Both the position numbers and the translations under genes were made by a program. A DNA stretch of 64,000 bases from Campanula takesimana (lineage: Eukaryota; Streptophyta; Magnoliopsida; Asterales; Campanulaceae), in the NCBI GenBank assembly GCA_026119855.1, contig JAOWBW010000252.1, positions 248,001 through 312,000 on the forward strand, written 5' to 3'. The first letter of the stretch is position 1. Each line of letters starts with the position of its first letter. Below the pieces are notes generated by a model. It saw only the letters and a program-made list of their open reading frames with translations. It searched no databases and had not been told where the DNA came from. Below, in pieces: positions 33,385 to 45,439 of the stretch.

Positions 33385-34666
33385 TGTAGACACCCCGCTT
33401 TGGACCTCTCACCCCGATTGCATACATAGTATTTTATTTATTGTTTTTGTTAATTTCTGTTATTTCCGTTAAGTTCCTAACTGATTCCATTAGTTTTGGA
33501 CTAAACTGCATAACAGAGTTAACTTTTAGAGTCATTCTGTCATTCTGTTATTTTCACCCGCGGGCGCCTCCGACACTGTCAACGGGCCGCGCGCGCTTTT
33601 GGCCCCAAAGGCCGGACCCTCGCGCTTCCCACTTTGGCAGTAACGGATTGTACCTTATTTTCCTCCCTTTTCTTATTTACAAATATCTTCTTTAGTCAAA
33701 AACATCTTTCTTGATTATAAACATTTACTATCTTTTATTTGTAACCTCCCAATCCCACATTTCTAGCGCTTTTCATAAAAACAAAATATTTCATTTTTAT
33801 TTTCTTTTATTTGTTTCATCTTCTTTTATTCATTATTCTATTTTTCTTATTTTCTATTGGTCAATTCCATCTCACATGGATTGACCATTTTCCCTCCAAC
33901 CTTTCTCTCTCCTTTCTACCTATAAAAACCCCCTTCTTCTACCTTGGAAGAGGACTCTCTTTTTGGACCTTGAACTTTGAACTTTCTCCCTACACAAACT
34001 CTACACCATTCTCCCTACACAAATTTCCCCAACAAGTGTTCAAGCAACTAAACTCTTCACAAAATTCTACACAACAATTTCTCTACAACAACTCCAAGTC
34101 AAAGTTTGAAGTCCTCTTTTCTAAAGGTACACTTCTTCTTCTTCTATTTTATTCATGTCTTTTTAGATGTATGCAATCCCCACCAAATGGGACATGACCA
34201 AATGACCACTTTATTACATTAAAGTTGGTCAAGGTCATCTCCCTACATTTCAATCTCTACTCTAATTTCCTATACATTTCTTAATGTAATTGTTTAGTAT
34301 AATTGTTACATGTAATCGTTAGCATAAATTAATAAATAAAACAATTCTCTTTTATTTCTCTTTTATTTTCCCCTTTCTTTTCACTTTAATTGTTAGCACT
34401 TTTTATTGAGGGACATTTAACATTAGAACACCAAAAGTAGCAAGACCCGCGTAAGCAGGGCGGAGTGGGTGTTTAAGTACTTCCCACTCGGTCACCTAAC
34501 CCTCGAACCCTTCTCTCCCGAATCTCTGGTTTTCGTACAAAACTTGGCTTTCTTTAGGTTTTCTCGCGTTCCTCTAAAAACGCGGGTGGCGACTCTTAAA
34601 ATCAAGTAGACATCCTAGGTTAATTCACCGCTCTAGCAAAGCCGTGGTTTCCCGGGGTATCTACAG
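33385..34666 (+). repeat. Tat-A 5' LTR
   Basis: This 1282-bp LTR runs from tgtagacacc to gtatctaca. A TATA box (CTATAAAAACC) is at 33920-33930. A GCGC-rich motif triplet lies at about 33559-33629, with spacing near 30 bp. Confidence 0.95.
33920..33930 (+). promoter_or_regulatory. Tat-A 5' LTR TATA box
   Basis: CTATAAAAACC follows a pyrimidine-rich stretch and fits the plant TATA consensus. The copy in the 3' LTR is at 41547-41557. Confidence 0.7.
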
Positions 34667-34667
34667 T

Positions 34668-34686
34668 GGCGACTCCGCTGGGGACA
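34668..34686 (+). other. Tat-A primer binding site, tRNA-Arg type
   Basis: TGGCGACTCCGCTGGGGAC starts two bases after the 5' LTR. From memory this is the primer site form used by Ogre elements and assigned to tRNA-Arg. It supports the Ogre/Tat assignment. Confidence 0.82.
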
Positions 34687-35913
34687 TAGAGGGTTAAACT
34701 TGCATTTTCTGCTTTTGGTGTTCTTATATCTGTTTTCTGGGCATTCTAGTAAAAAGGGTAGGAAGCGCGCGCCTCCGACCTTCTTGGCCTAAAGCGCGAA
34801 CGTCCGACCCTTATTACCAGAATCGCCCACCTTCCATCTTGTCCTTCAAATTTCATATTTCTATGCTAACAAGTTTCTGCAGGGGAAAGTTACATAATTT
34901 GGGACCAGGGTAATCCCCTGAGTCCGCGGTTTCTTCTGACATTCTGACAGGTACCCCAGATGCGCGCGCCTCCCACATTCATGGTGCAATGCGCGCGCTT
35001 CCCACGTAACTGCCCTGAGTCGCGCGCTTCTGGGCCATTTTCCAGAACAGAATAGTAAACAGAACAGTGAACAGAATGGGCAGTTTTGACAGTGTGTGGG
35101 CACCGGGCCTGCATACACCCCCTTTTACTTTTGTTTATTCATTTTTATCGGTCACACGGGTGATTCGAAAGTTGTAAATTATGTGCTTATTTTTTTTTTT
35201 TTAATTTCCTTTGAAAAAAAAAATTTTTGTCACTTGTTAGACGTCACACTACACGCACAATTCTTATCAACTGCTCACTATCGAGTCGCACAAGTCCAAC
35301 TCCAAACCCGTCGAGGCCCGTCCTAGGAAGTTTCAAGCTCCACCCGACCTTGACTCTTTCGAAGCGGTCAATCTCAGCCCGTGGCGTAGTTCAAGACTAC
35401 ATGCCGGGGGTGACCTTTAAGCCTCTCTTTAGCCAAGCACCAACCACACAACTCTAGTTAGGGTCTAACACTCCGTGACTCAAGTCGGTTTCCATGTGCC
35501 GAGATTTCCCTAAACTAATGTCTTCAAATCATACATGCCACTCGTTGTTATGGACGAAATAAAAATCCGTCCCCAAGTGGTCATAACGGATGCTAATAAA
35601 AAATCCGTCCCCGCATGTATGCTTTACTACATTAATTTAGTTTAATCCCGACACATGTAGGATTCACAAGCGTGGTGGAATCCGATGAGTATATGGGACC
35701 GCGAGAAGGTCTATATACTAGTGTGACGATTCCACTATTTTCCTAGAAACCCCAAAAAGGACCACGTCCTTCCGACTTTGAAAATAATAAAACAAAGAGT
35801 CATTTTTCTTTATGTGTTTTGACTCTTTTCTCTTGTTCGTGGGTTAAATTTTTTGATTCAAAAGGTATTTGTGGGGCCAACCTAAGATCAACCGTGTTCT
35901 CTCCATAGGTCCA
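34687..35913 (+). other. Tat-A untranslated leader
   Basis: The leader is non-coding. It holds two GCGC motif groups: 34763-34810, and a triplet at about 34961, 34991 and 35021 with near-exact 30-bp spacing, matching the motif in the LTR. Poly-T/poly-A tracts occur around 35190-35225. A ccatag acceptor-like site at about 35903-35908 lies just before the ORF start. Confidence 0.65.
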
Positions 35914-36471
35914 ATGGCTTCAAGCGGCAACAACAACAAGGGTGAGAATAATTCCGTGTCTAACGAAAGGCTCTTCAACATAATAAGAGCCATGGGGGAA
36001 CAAATGGATAGACTTGTCGAGGATGCCCGCCGCAAGGACGATTTGTGGCAAGACCGTCTTGATCTCGAGAGGAAAATTCACGAGGAAGAAGTGTCCGAAC
36101 TTAAGGCTCGTTTGCAAGAGCTCACCGACAACAAGGCAAAGGTCCACGGTAAAGCATTCTCAAGTGGCTCATCCCTCAAAAGTCACAAAGGTGCCACCAA
36201 CGACCGTATTTATACCCCTCTCAATGGCATGACTGTCACCAAGGCCTATGAAAATCTCAAAGCAAAGGGAAAAATTTCTCCTCTCCAAGGGTACAAGCAA
36301 CCACAACCATTGCGTCGCAACCATGCCCACCACAAGTGGTGTGACTTTCACCTATGCAGCGGTCACCTCACCGAGGATTGCTTCTCCATCCGCAACATCA
36401 TCCAAGACTTGATTGACAATGGTGAGTTTACCGTGGTTGAAGAACAACAGTTAGAGAGTGAGAACATGTAA
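35914..36471 (+). CDS. Gag-like protein of Tat-A (185 aa, core missing)
   Basis: From the ATG at 35914 the product starts MASSGNNNKGENNSVSNERL. Residues of roughly 15-75 are highly charged with heptad-like spacing, so probably coiled coil (MDRLVEDARRKDDLWQDRLD). Near the end there is the Tat-type gag tail: YTPLNGMTVTKAYENL, then a zinc-knuckle-like CDFHLCSGHLTEDC (about residues 143-156) and RNIIQDLIDNGEF. The globular gag core that normally lies between these parts is absent. The frame is open, so a small RNA-binding protein could be made. It may instead be a leftover that persists because the element is mobilised in trans. An upstream in-frame ATG at 35869 is less likely because a possible splice acceptor lies between the two. 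Confidence 0.6.
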   Translation: MASSGNNNKGENNSVSNERLFNIIRAMGEQMDRLVEDARRKDDLWQDRLDLERKIHEEEVSELKARLQELTDNKAKVHGKAFSSGSSLKSHKGATNDRIYTPLNGMTVTKAYENLKAKGKISPLQGYKQPQPLRRNHAHHKWCDFHLCSGHLTEDCFSIRNIIQDLIDNGEFTVVEEQQLESENM

Positions 36472-39400
36472 GAACTCATCAAGGAAGGGGTTCAGATTTG
36501 AAATAGGGACTCAACAAGAGATCATGCCGCAAGGAAGGCTACAACGACAATGGGGACTACAGCAACAATCTTCGTTTCTCTTTCTCTACCTAGTAATAGG
36601 AATTAAAAAAAAAAAAAAAAAGAGAGTCAAAGTCCTCTTTAGTGTGCATTAAAGTTTTCTCTCGTCCCATGTTCAATGTCGAGTCTTATTACCAAATAAA
36701 AGTCGTTCTTGTCCTCATACACTATTCCAAGTTGTTCAATTTAATTCTTGGCAAAATGATGAAAAGATGTCTAAACAAGTTTTAGAACGAAGTCCATCGC
36801 TTGAACGCCTAGGAGCTAAACATCAACGACGGCATCAACAACGAAGACATCAAAACATCAACGGCGAAATCAAGCCAAAGAAAGGTGAAGCAACAACCAT
36901 GGAGAAAAATCAAGCAATGTTTCAAAGGGGGATTCACAAAAAAAAAAAAAAAAAAAAAAAAAAAGCTCGCTAGGTTGAAATCCTCAAATCAACCTAGGCA
37001 AAAGTTAGAGCACAAAAAAAAAAAATCCCCCTCAATCAAAGAAATACAAGATCAACATCATTCCACCGATGAAGGACGAAGCAACAACCATCACTACGAA
37101 TGGAGCATCAACAAGAACTACGGTGACCTGAGCCTCTACACTGGAGGAACGTAGGCAACCTTCGGGTCCGGTCTCATGCAAGAAAGAAGATATGTTTAGC
37201 TCTAGCGCGTTATGGTGATCGGCCTTCCTCTCGAACTTGTCATGACATCTTTGTACGATTCATTTGCCAATGAATTAATCACCAAAAGATTGAACAACTT
37301 TCTTAGATTTGGAATCGCTTTCCGTTCCTTGTCGAGTCTAGGGTTTCTTTTCATTCTGCTATGCTCCCAATTCCTCGCAATCAAATTGGGGATTTCCTTC
37401 TCTTCTCTCTTAATGACTCACTTCTGTTCACGAGTCATTCAAGTCAATAAAAAATACATGTCAATACTAGGGACACTTCCCTAGTCGAGTCAATGTCACT
37501 CATCATTAGTAACAAAAGGTCCTCACCGCAAAATCACATGTCTCTCATCCTCATCTAGAGTCAATGCACACTTCCTCATCAATTGAGTCAAAAAAAACAA
37601 AATGAAGACGCAAAAGAGATGCCCGCTAGATTGAAAACCCGAAAGGGCGGTCTAGGCAAAAAATAGGGTGCGTCATAAAAAATTAATGAGAGAGTGAAAG
37701 AGAGAAGGGAGAGAGAAATGGAGATCTCAGGCCTCTAAGGAAGACAACTGCACAAGTTCTACATTGGGTCTCCTCAGCAAGTCAATTCCCCACTGAGTCA
37801 ACTTTGGGATTGCAAAAGGCTCGACAAGATATGGCACCATCAAAGGTTGTCTTGGGTTATCGGCATCATTCTCCAGCTGTGTGCATTTTTGGGTTCATGA
37901 AAAGAAGGCCCGTGGTAACCAAGACCCATCCGGGAACGAGGCCATCATAAAAGGGCACGAGGTTGCACAAATAATCCCTAGCTAGTCAATTGGCTTGGGC
38001 AGCAAATAGCAACAACATGTGTCTCAGTTTTCAAAGGTTCTTCAAATATGTGCTTCTAAAGTATGCCAAAAGGCTCCCGAGAAATGGAGTAGCTCTTGCC
38101 ATGTCCTCTCATGTTTGTTCCCTCGCACGAGAATGAGTCACTCTTGCTTTGCTCAACAAATGGTAACGCCCTAGGGGCTATATGACTCAAGAACGAGAGC
38201 TTCTTTTGCTTCATTTGACAGTTAATGAGCCCTAGGGACTACGATCAAGAAAGATGTGTGAGACTATCCTTAAAGTCTCTCAAAAGGAATGTCGAGAAGA
38301 ACCTTCTTGTCATGTATGCTCATACTTGTTCCCCCGATCAAGGATAGGCCCTTCTCGTTCCACTCCTAATCAAGGGTGTCACTTTAGGGGGTACGATCAA
38401 GTTTTAAAGGCTCCCTCGGCAAGAAGAAATTCACTTCAGTGTCCCCGGCGGAGTCATTTGCAACATTGGAAGCTTCCTCAATTCGGCACCGAAGGTCTCA
38501 AGGGGCTTCGCAATCTACAATCTTTAGGCTACGGCATTACAGTGATACAAGCAAAGGGCAATATTGGGGCTTCGCAATTAACAAGCTTTTGGGCAGTGGT
38601 ACCCGAGCAATACAATTTGGGAGTAGTCTTATGGCTCCATGAAAGGGATCAAACTTCAATATGCTAGACTCACCAGGCTGAGTTATAGCAGGCAATGCCA
38701 ATATGTTAACTCTATAAGCAGAGTTACGGCCAATCCCAATGTTTCTGCAATACAGCACCCCCTTCTCCAAGATCAAAAGCACAGGCTGCATCCGAAGATC
38801 CGCCGTCGGTTCAACTCAAGAAGACTCGAGCAAACATACCGTTCGAGACTTTATCACACCAAGACCTTATCATCTGCAACAACATCACCATCTCCCACGA
38901 GACGTCTCCCGAAGACCGTACTACATTTTCAATATGGACCTTCCGCCATTTGGGCATCAACCACAAAAGGGGCCATCCATCTCCAAGCAAGAGGAAGAAG
39001 GAGACCGCCTTCAAGAATTCTTACCAATAGCACCATCTGCTCCCAACATAATGCTAAGCCGATTCCAAGAAAATTTGAGGCTTCACAACGAAAGGTCTCC
39101 ACAGCCCGCCATCCATAAACTTGATAAGCCCATGACATTTAGGGCTTAGCAATCTCTCAAAGCTTGGTATCAATGATTTTCTCTTGGGACCTGCCCACGT
39201 CAACAACAAAAGACAGTTTATTTGAATGGGCTAAGAGTTGATTCATCTTGGGGCTTCATAAGCCACTCAAAGTTCAGCATTCGAGGGATTTACAATCAGC
39301 AACCCCTTATCTCGGCATCAAATGCCTTTTGGAGCCCCATAATCGACAAATCTCTTGGGGCTAGACATCAATTTCGTTGGACACCACGGCAACGACGACA

Positions 39401-40274
39401 GAATTCAACAAGGCAATCCGGACTTCAATTGAACACGACTTGATCTTGGGTTGGCTTTACAAACGCACAATGGTTAAAATGGTTCACCCACGAACTAAAA
39501 AAAAATATCTTTTTCTCACATGTGTGCATATTCTTTCCCTTCTAATCTAAAAAAAAAAAGATTTTTCTTTTTCTTTTTCTCCTTCTATGTGCAAAAGTAT
39601 GTGCTTTACTTTGCTTTGTTCCTAGCTTCTCCTCCAGCATTCTCCATCATCCTTGAACTACGCTGGTCTGATTCTCTTAAAGGGATACGTAGGCAGCCTT
39701 TTGGCACGACCAACCCACCATCCAGAATACCATCTCGCCAACACTCCTTCAAAGGCAAGAACAATTCATCACCATCAACATCATCATTCTCCATCCAAAG
39801 CATGGACATTCTTCATCAAAAGCATCAACATACTTCAGCAATCCATCCCCAATCAAGCGGCAATGGTAAGTGAAGGTATGAACATCATTCATCTCAAGCA
39901 ATCTCCGTTTTCAAAAATCACTTCACACACAGAATCACTTTACTTCTCTCTCATACAAACTGCTTTCAAATCACATCACACCACAAGCACAATTTCCCTC
40001 ATAACTGCCATTTCACATCCCATACATGTAACAAGCACATATACCTCCAAAGCACACACTTAACAGGTACCACCACAAGGTCAACAGCATCTACAACTCA
40101 AGGCACTTCATCCCCAGCAGAAAGTGATCCACCGTCAACTACGCCTGCATCCCACAGAGTCAAACAATTACAGTTCAATGACAACAACTCGGTCCATGGT
40201 GAGACGCACAATCACCACCTTTCCATCAAGCAACACAACAATATCACATATAGGAAGACGGAACCTCGGTTCCC
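36472..40274 (+). other. Tat-A internal non-coding region
   Basis: These 3.8 kb show no retroelement enzyme. Contents: poly-A tracts at about 36607-36622, 36940-36963 and 37014-37024; CTACG/CGTAG modules at 37115-37159 and 39654-39698; and several short frames without recognisable motifs. The reverse complement is present in Tat-B (42291-44650 and 32488-33384), with many small indels that break the frames. That argues against conserved coding here. Confidence 0.65.
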
Positions 40275-40840
40275 GCCATAAGCAAACGGATCCCACATCA
40301 GCAAATGGATCCCGCATCAGCAAACGGATCCCGCATTCAGCAAACGGATCCCGCACCAGCAAACGGATCCCGTAACAGCAAACTGATCCCGCCATCAGCA
40401 AACGGATCCCGCATCAGCAAACGGATCCCGCATCAGCAAACGGATCCCGCACCAGCAAACGGATCCCGCCTTCAGCAAACGGATCCCGCATTAGCAAACG
40501 GATCCCGCATTCAGCAAACGGATCCCGTACCACCAAACGGATCCCGCATTCAGCAAACGGATCCTGCATGAGCAAAGGGATCCCGCTTCAGCAAACGGAT
40601 TCCACTTCGGCAAACGGATCCCGCATTCAGCAAACGGATCCCGCAATCAGCAAACGGATCCTGCCTCCAGCAAACGGATCCCGCCTTAGCAAACGGATCC
40701 CGCTTCAGCAAACGAATCCTGCATCAGCAAACGGGTCCCGCATCAGCAAACGGATCCCACTTCAGGAAATGGATCCCGCTTCAGCAAACGGATCCCGCTT
40801 CAGCAAACGGATCCCGCATCAGCAAAACGGATCCCGCCAT
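40275..40840. repeat. GGATCC satellite array in Tat-A
   Basis: There are about 30 tandem units (hand count) of an 18-20-bp repeat, consensus AGCAAACGGATCCCGCATC. It sits about 170 bp upstream of the 3' LTR, the position known as the hypervariable, satellite-forming part of Ogre/Tat elements. Confidence 0.95.
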
Positions 40841-40994
40841 ATCCTTTTTTTATCAATAAAGCTGCTCACACAGGGAGCGCACCCCTATCCTTTGAAAATT
40901 TCAAATTCATGTTTTATCGAGTCTTTGTTTTCTGTTGTCGATGTCCTCGGCGGTTGTCTTTCTTTCGTTGACGCGTTTTGCTTTGCAATCCACA

Positions 40995-41008
40995 TCATTG
41001 AGGGGCTC
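40995..41008 (+). other. Tat-A polypurine tract
   Basis: cattgaggggctc lies immediately before the 3' LTR. The GAGGGGCT core is shared with Tat-B and Tat-JF at the same place. Confidence 0.65.
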
Positions 41009-42290
41009 TATAGACACCCCGCTTTGGACCTCTCACCCCGATTGCATACATAGTATTTTTATTTAACTTGTTTTTGTTAATTTCTGGTATTTCCGTTAAG
41101 TTCCTAACTGATTCCGTTAGTTTTTGACTAAACTGCATAACAGAGTTAACTTTTAGAGTCATTCTGTCATTCTATTATTTTTACCCGCGGGCGCCTCCGA
41201 CACTGTCAACGGGCCGCGCGCGGTTCTCGCCCCAAAGGCCGGACCCGCGCGCTTCCCACTTTGGCAGTAACGGATTGTACCTTATTTCCCTCCCTTTTCT
41301 TATTTACAAATATCTTCTTTAGTCAAAAACATCTTTCTTGATCATAAACATTTACTAGCTTTTATTTGTAACCTCTCAATCCCACATTTCTAGCCCTTTT
41401 CATAAAAACAAAATATTTCATTTTTATTTTCTTTTATTTGTTTCATCTTCTTTTATTCATTATTCTATTTATCTTATTTTTTATTGGTCAATTCCATCTC
41501 ACATGGATTGACCATTTTCCCTCCAACCTTTCCCTCTCCTTTCTACCTATAAAAACCCCTTCTTCTACCTTGGAAGAGGACTCTCTTTTGGACCTTGAAC
41601 TTTGAACTTTCTCCCTACACAAACTCTACACCATTCTCCCTACACAAATTTCCCCAACAAGAGTTCTAGCAACTAAACTCTTCACAAATTTCTACACAAC
41701 AATTTCTCTACAACAACTCCAAGTCAAAGTTTGAAGTCCTCTTTTCTAAAGGTACACTTCTTCTTCTTCTATTTTATTCATGTCTTTTTAGATGTATGCA
41801 ATCCCCACCAAATGGGACATGACCAAATGACCACTTTATTACATTAAAGTTGGTCAAGTTCATCTCCCTACATTTCAATCTCTACTCTAATTTCCTATCC
41901 ATTTCTTAATGTAATTGTTTAGTATAATTGCTACATGTAATCTTTAGCATAAATTAATAAATAAAAAAATTCTCTTTTATTTCTCTTTTATTTTTCCCTT
42001 TCTTTTTACTTTAATTGTTAGCACTTTTTATTGAAGGACATTTAACATTAGAACACCAAAAGTAGCAAGACCCGCGTAAGCGGGGCGGAGTGGGTGTTTA
42101 AGTACTTCCCACTCCGTCACCTAACCCCCGAATCCTTCTCTCCCGAATCTTTGGTTTTCGTACAAAAATTGGCTTTCTTTAGGTTTTCTCGCGTTCCTCT
42201 AAAAACGCGGGTGGCGACTCTTAAAATCAAGTAGACATCCTAGGTTAATTCACCGCTCTAGCCAAGCCGTGGTTTCCCGGGGTATCTACA
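41009..42290 (+). repeat. Tat-A 3' LTR
   Basis: This LTR is 1282 bp, the same length as the 5' LTR. It begins tatagacacc where the 5' LTR has tgtagacacc, and ends gtatctaca. The GAATC target duplication follows at 42291-42295. Confidence 0.94.
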
Positions 42291-44651
42291 GAATCAACTC
42301 TTAGCCCATTCAAATAAACTGTCTTTTGTTGTCGACGTGGTTAAGCCCCAAGAGAAGATCATTTAGAGATTGCTAAGCCCCAAATGTCATGGGCTTATCA
42401 AGTTTGTAGATGGCGAGATGTGGAGACCTTTCGGTGTCAAGCCTCAAATTTTCTTGGAATCGGCTTAGCATTATGTTGGGAGCGGATGGCGCTATTGGGA
42501 AGAACTCTTGAAGGCGATCTCTTTCTTTCTCTTGCTTGGAGATGGATGGCCCTTTTTGTGGTTGATACCCAAATGGCGGAAGGTCCATGTTAAAAATGTA
42601 GTACGGTCTTCGGGAGACGTCTCATGGGAGATGGTGATGTTGTTGCAGATGATAAGGTCTTGGTGTGATAAAGTCTCGAACGGTATGTTTGCTTGAGTCT
42701 TCTTGAGTTGGACCGACGGCGGATCTTCGGATGCAGCCTGTGCTTTTGATCTTGGAGAAGGGGGTGCTGTATTGCAGAAACATTAGGATTGGCCGTAACT
42801 CTGCTTATAGAGTTAACATATTGGCATTGCCCGCTATAACTCAGCCGGGTGCGTCTAGCATATTGAATCTTTTTCCTTTTCTCTAAGACTTCCTTCATAA
42901 TCTCGCTGTGAGTTCTAACAAGAATCATCAAATTCATTCATATCATCGAAGCCTTCATTTAAGCCCTAATATTGCCCTTTGCTTGTATCACTGTAATGCC
43001 GTAGCCCCAAAGATTGTAGATTGCAAAGCCCCTTGAGACATTGGGTGCCGAATTGAGGAAGCTTCCAATGTTGCACATGACTCGGCTGGGGACACTAAAG
43101 TGAACTTCTTCTTGCTGAGGGAGCCTTTAAAACTTGATCGTAGCCCCTAGAGTGACACCATTGATTAGGAGTAGGATGAGAAGGGCTTATCCTTGATTGG
43201 GGGAACAAGTATGAGCATACATGACAAGAAGATGCTTCTCGATATTCCTTTTGAGAGACTTTGAGGATAGTCTCACACATCTTTCTTGAGCGTAGCCCTA
43301 GGGCTCATTAACTGTCAAATGAAGCAAGAGAAGTTTTCTTTCTTGAGTCACATAGCCCCTAGGGCGTCATCACTTGTTGAGCAAATAAGAGACTCATCCT
43401 CGTGTGGGGGAACAATCTAATTATTTTGTGTCTTCTTTAGAGGCCGGAGATCTCCATTTCTCTTTCCCTTCTCTCTCTCACTCTCTTTATTTTTTTTTTA
43501 TGACTCTGACGCCCTGTTTTTTGCCTAGACCGCCCTTTCGGGTTTTCAATCTAGTGGGCATCTCTTTTGCGTCTTCATTTTGACTCGATTAATGAGGAAG
43601 TGTGCGTTGACTCTACCGGAGGATGAGAGACATGTGATTTTGTGGTGAAGACCTCTTGTCACTAAAGATGAGTGACATTGACTCGACTAGGGAAGTGTCC
43701 CTAGTATTGACTTCATGTATGTATAGATTTTTTTTTAATGACTCACGAAGGCAAGTAAGTCATTAAGAGATAAGAGAAAGAAAGCCCCAGTTTGATTGCA
43801 AGAAACTGGGAGTGTCGCTGAAAGATCAGAAGCCCCTAGACTCGACAAGGAATGTGAAATGATTTCAAATCTAGGAAAGTTGTTCAATCTTTTGGTGATT
43901 AATTCATTGGCAAATGAATCGTACAAAGATGTCATGACAAGTTCGAGAGGAAGGCCGATCACCATAACGCGCTAGGGCTAAACATATCTTCTTTCTTGCA
44001 TGAGACTGGACCCGAAGGTTGCCTACGTTCCTCCAATGAAGAGGCTCAGGTCACCGTAGTTCTTGTGGACGCTCCATTCGTCGAGATGGAATTGTTTCGT
44101 CGTGATTGTTGTCAATGTTGCTTCGTCCTTCGTTTGGTGGAATGATGTTGATCTTGAACTTCTTTGATTGAGGGGGGGGGGGTTTGCTCTAACTTTTGCC
44201 TAGGTTGATTTGAGAATTTCAACCTAGCGAGCCTTTTTTTTTTTAGCCCCCTTTGAAAACTCTGCTTGACTTCTTCATGATTGTTGCTCCACCTTGTTTG
44301 TCTTGGCTTCGTCGTTGATGTTGGCATCGATGTTTAGCCCCTAGGCGTTCAAGTGACGGCCTTCATTCCAAAACTTGTTTAGACATCTTTTCATCATTTT
44401 GCCAATAATTAGATTGAACAACTTGGAAGAGTGTATGAGGACAAGAACGACTTTTATTTGATAATGAGACTTGACTCAAAATTTCACATAAATTGGACAA
44501 AGAAAACTTAATGCACACTTAAGATGACTTTGACTCTCTTTTTTTTTTTATTCCTATTACTAGGTAGAGAAAGAGAAACGGAGATTGTTGTTGTAGTCCC
44601 CATTGTCGTTGTAGTCTTCCTTGTGACATGATCTCTTGTTGAGGCCCCATA
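42291..44651 (-). other. Tat-B internal non-coding region
   Basis: This is the reverse complement of about 36490-39245 in Tat-A. It includes a CTACG/CGTAG module at 44019-44062 and matching poly-T tracts (about 43490 and 44226). Short frames similar to those of Tat-A are broken by indels. Confidence 0.75.
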
Positions 44652-44962
44652 TCAAATCTGAGCCCCTTCCTTGATTATTTCTTGCATGTTCTCACTCTCT
44701 GACTGTTGTTCTTCACCCACGGTAAATTCACCATTGTCAATCAAATCTTGGATGATGTCGCGGAGGGAGAAGCAATCCTCGGTGAGATGACCGCTGCATT
44801 GGTGATAGTCACACCACTTGTGGTGGGCATGGTTGCGACGTAATGGTTGTGGTTGCTTGTACCCTTGGAAAGGAGAAACTTGTCCCTTGGTTTTGAGAGC
44901 TTCGTAGGCCTCGGTGATGGCCATTCCATTGAGAGGGGTATAGACACGGTCATTGGTGGCAC
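44652..44962 (-). pseudogene. Tat-B gag-like fragment
   Basis: This is the C-terminal half of the same gag-like protein as in Tat-A, on minus. It reads TNDRVYTPLNGMAITEAYEAL, then the zinc-knuckle-like CDYHQCSGHLTEDC and RDIIQDLIDNGEF. The frame is open from the break at 44962 to a stop at 44652, some 20 codons longer at the end than the Tat-A protein. The N-terminal coiled-coil half is missing because LTR-D begins at 44963. Confidence 0.82.
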
Positions 44963-45439
44963 TGTAATAACCCGAACTTACCTTTTTATTCTATTTATTT
45001 TAAACTCTTAATTACTAATTGGGCCAAACTTTTAATAAAAAGTTTAGTTTAGTTATTGGGTCATAAGTAGAAAGCCCAATTCATTGACTAAGTTAATTAG
45101 GAGTCCTTTTGAATTAAGGATTTGAGGAACCCTTTTAGAATAAATACTCTCTTTAAACGCTAAACCTATTTTATTCCACCGCAATTAAAAAAAAAAAGAA
45201 CGGGAAGGGGAAGTCGACGCAAAGAGAGAGAGAGCGGGAGAAGGAGAAGAAAGGAGAAGGAAGAGCGTGTTCACAAAGGTAATTCTACAACCCCTAAACT
45301 CTTTCTCCTCATCTTTGTAAGGTTAAATCATTGGATTAAGAAACCCTAACTCTAAAACTATGAACTAGGGTTTAGTAGTGTGAAATTAAAAAGGAAGAAG
45401 ATGATGGTTTGGGGGTGGGTTGAGGCGGCAGTGGCTGCC

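Larger units (their letters stand above)
33385..42290 (+). mobile_element. Tat-A, large non-autonomous Ogre/Tat-type element
   Basis: Tat-A is a complete element of 8906 bp with two 1282-bp LTRs, a tRNA-Arg-type primer site, one gag-like ORF, a satellite array and a polypurine tract. It is flanked by a perfect 5-bp duplication, GAATC (33380-33384 and 42291-42295). No protease, RT, RNase H or integrase was seen in its 6.3-kb interior, so it would depend on a relative for enzymes. It inserted into Tat-B, a member of its own family, in the opposite direction. The LTRs differ by a few percent by eye, so it is older than Tekay-C. The first bases of the 3' LTR read TA instead of TG. Confidence 0.92.
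21498..44962 (-). mobile_element. Tat-B, Ogre/Tat-type element, split by Tekay-C and Tat-A and truncated by LTR-D
   Basis: Tat-B is a minus-strand element of the Tat-A family. Its own pieces are 21498-22787 (3' LTR), 22788-23524, 32488-33384 and 42291-44962. The pieces join without loss: ATTTC flanks Tekay-C on both sides and GAATC flanks Tat-A on both sides, and the joined pieces are the reverse complement of Tat-A from its 3' LTR back to its gag-like ORF. The 5' part (gag start, leader, 5' LTR) is missing where LTR-D begins at 44963. It sits in the protease region of Copia-2; the expected second copy of that target site is gone. Confidence 0.88.

Noticed and set aside
38254..39149. Overlapping open frames in the Tat-A interior that might be an extra ORF
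   Set aside because: Three frames overlap, no motif is recognisable, and the Tat-B copies (42373-43280) are interrupted by indels. Conserved coding is not supported.
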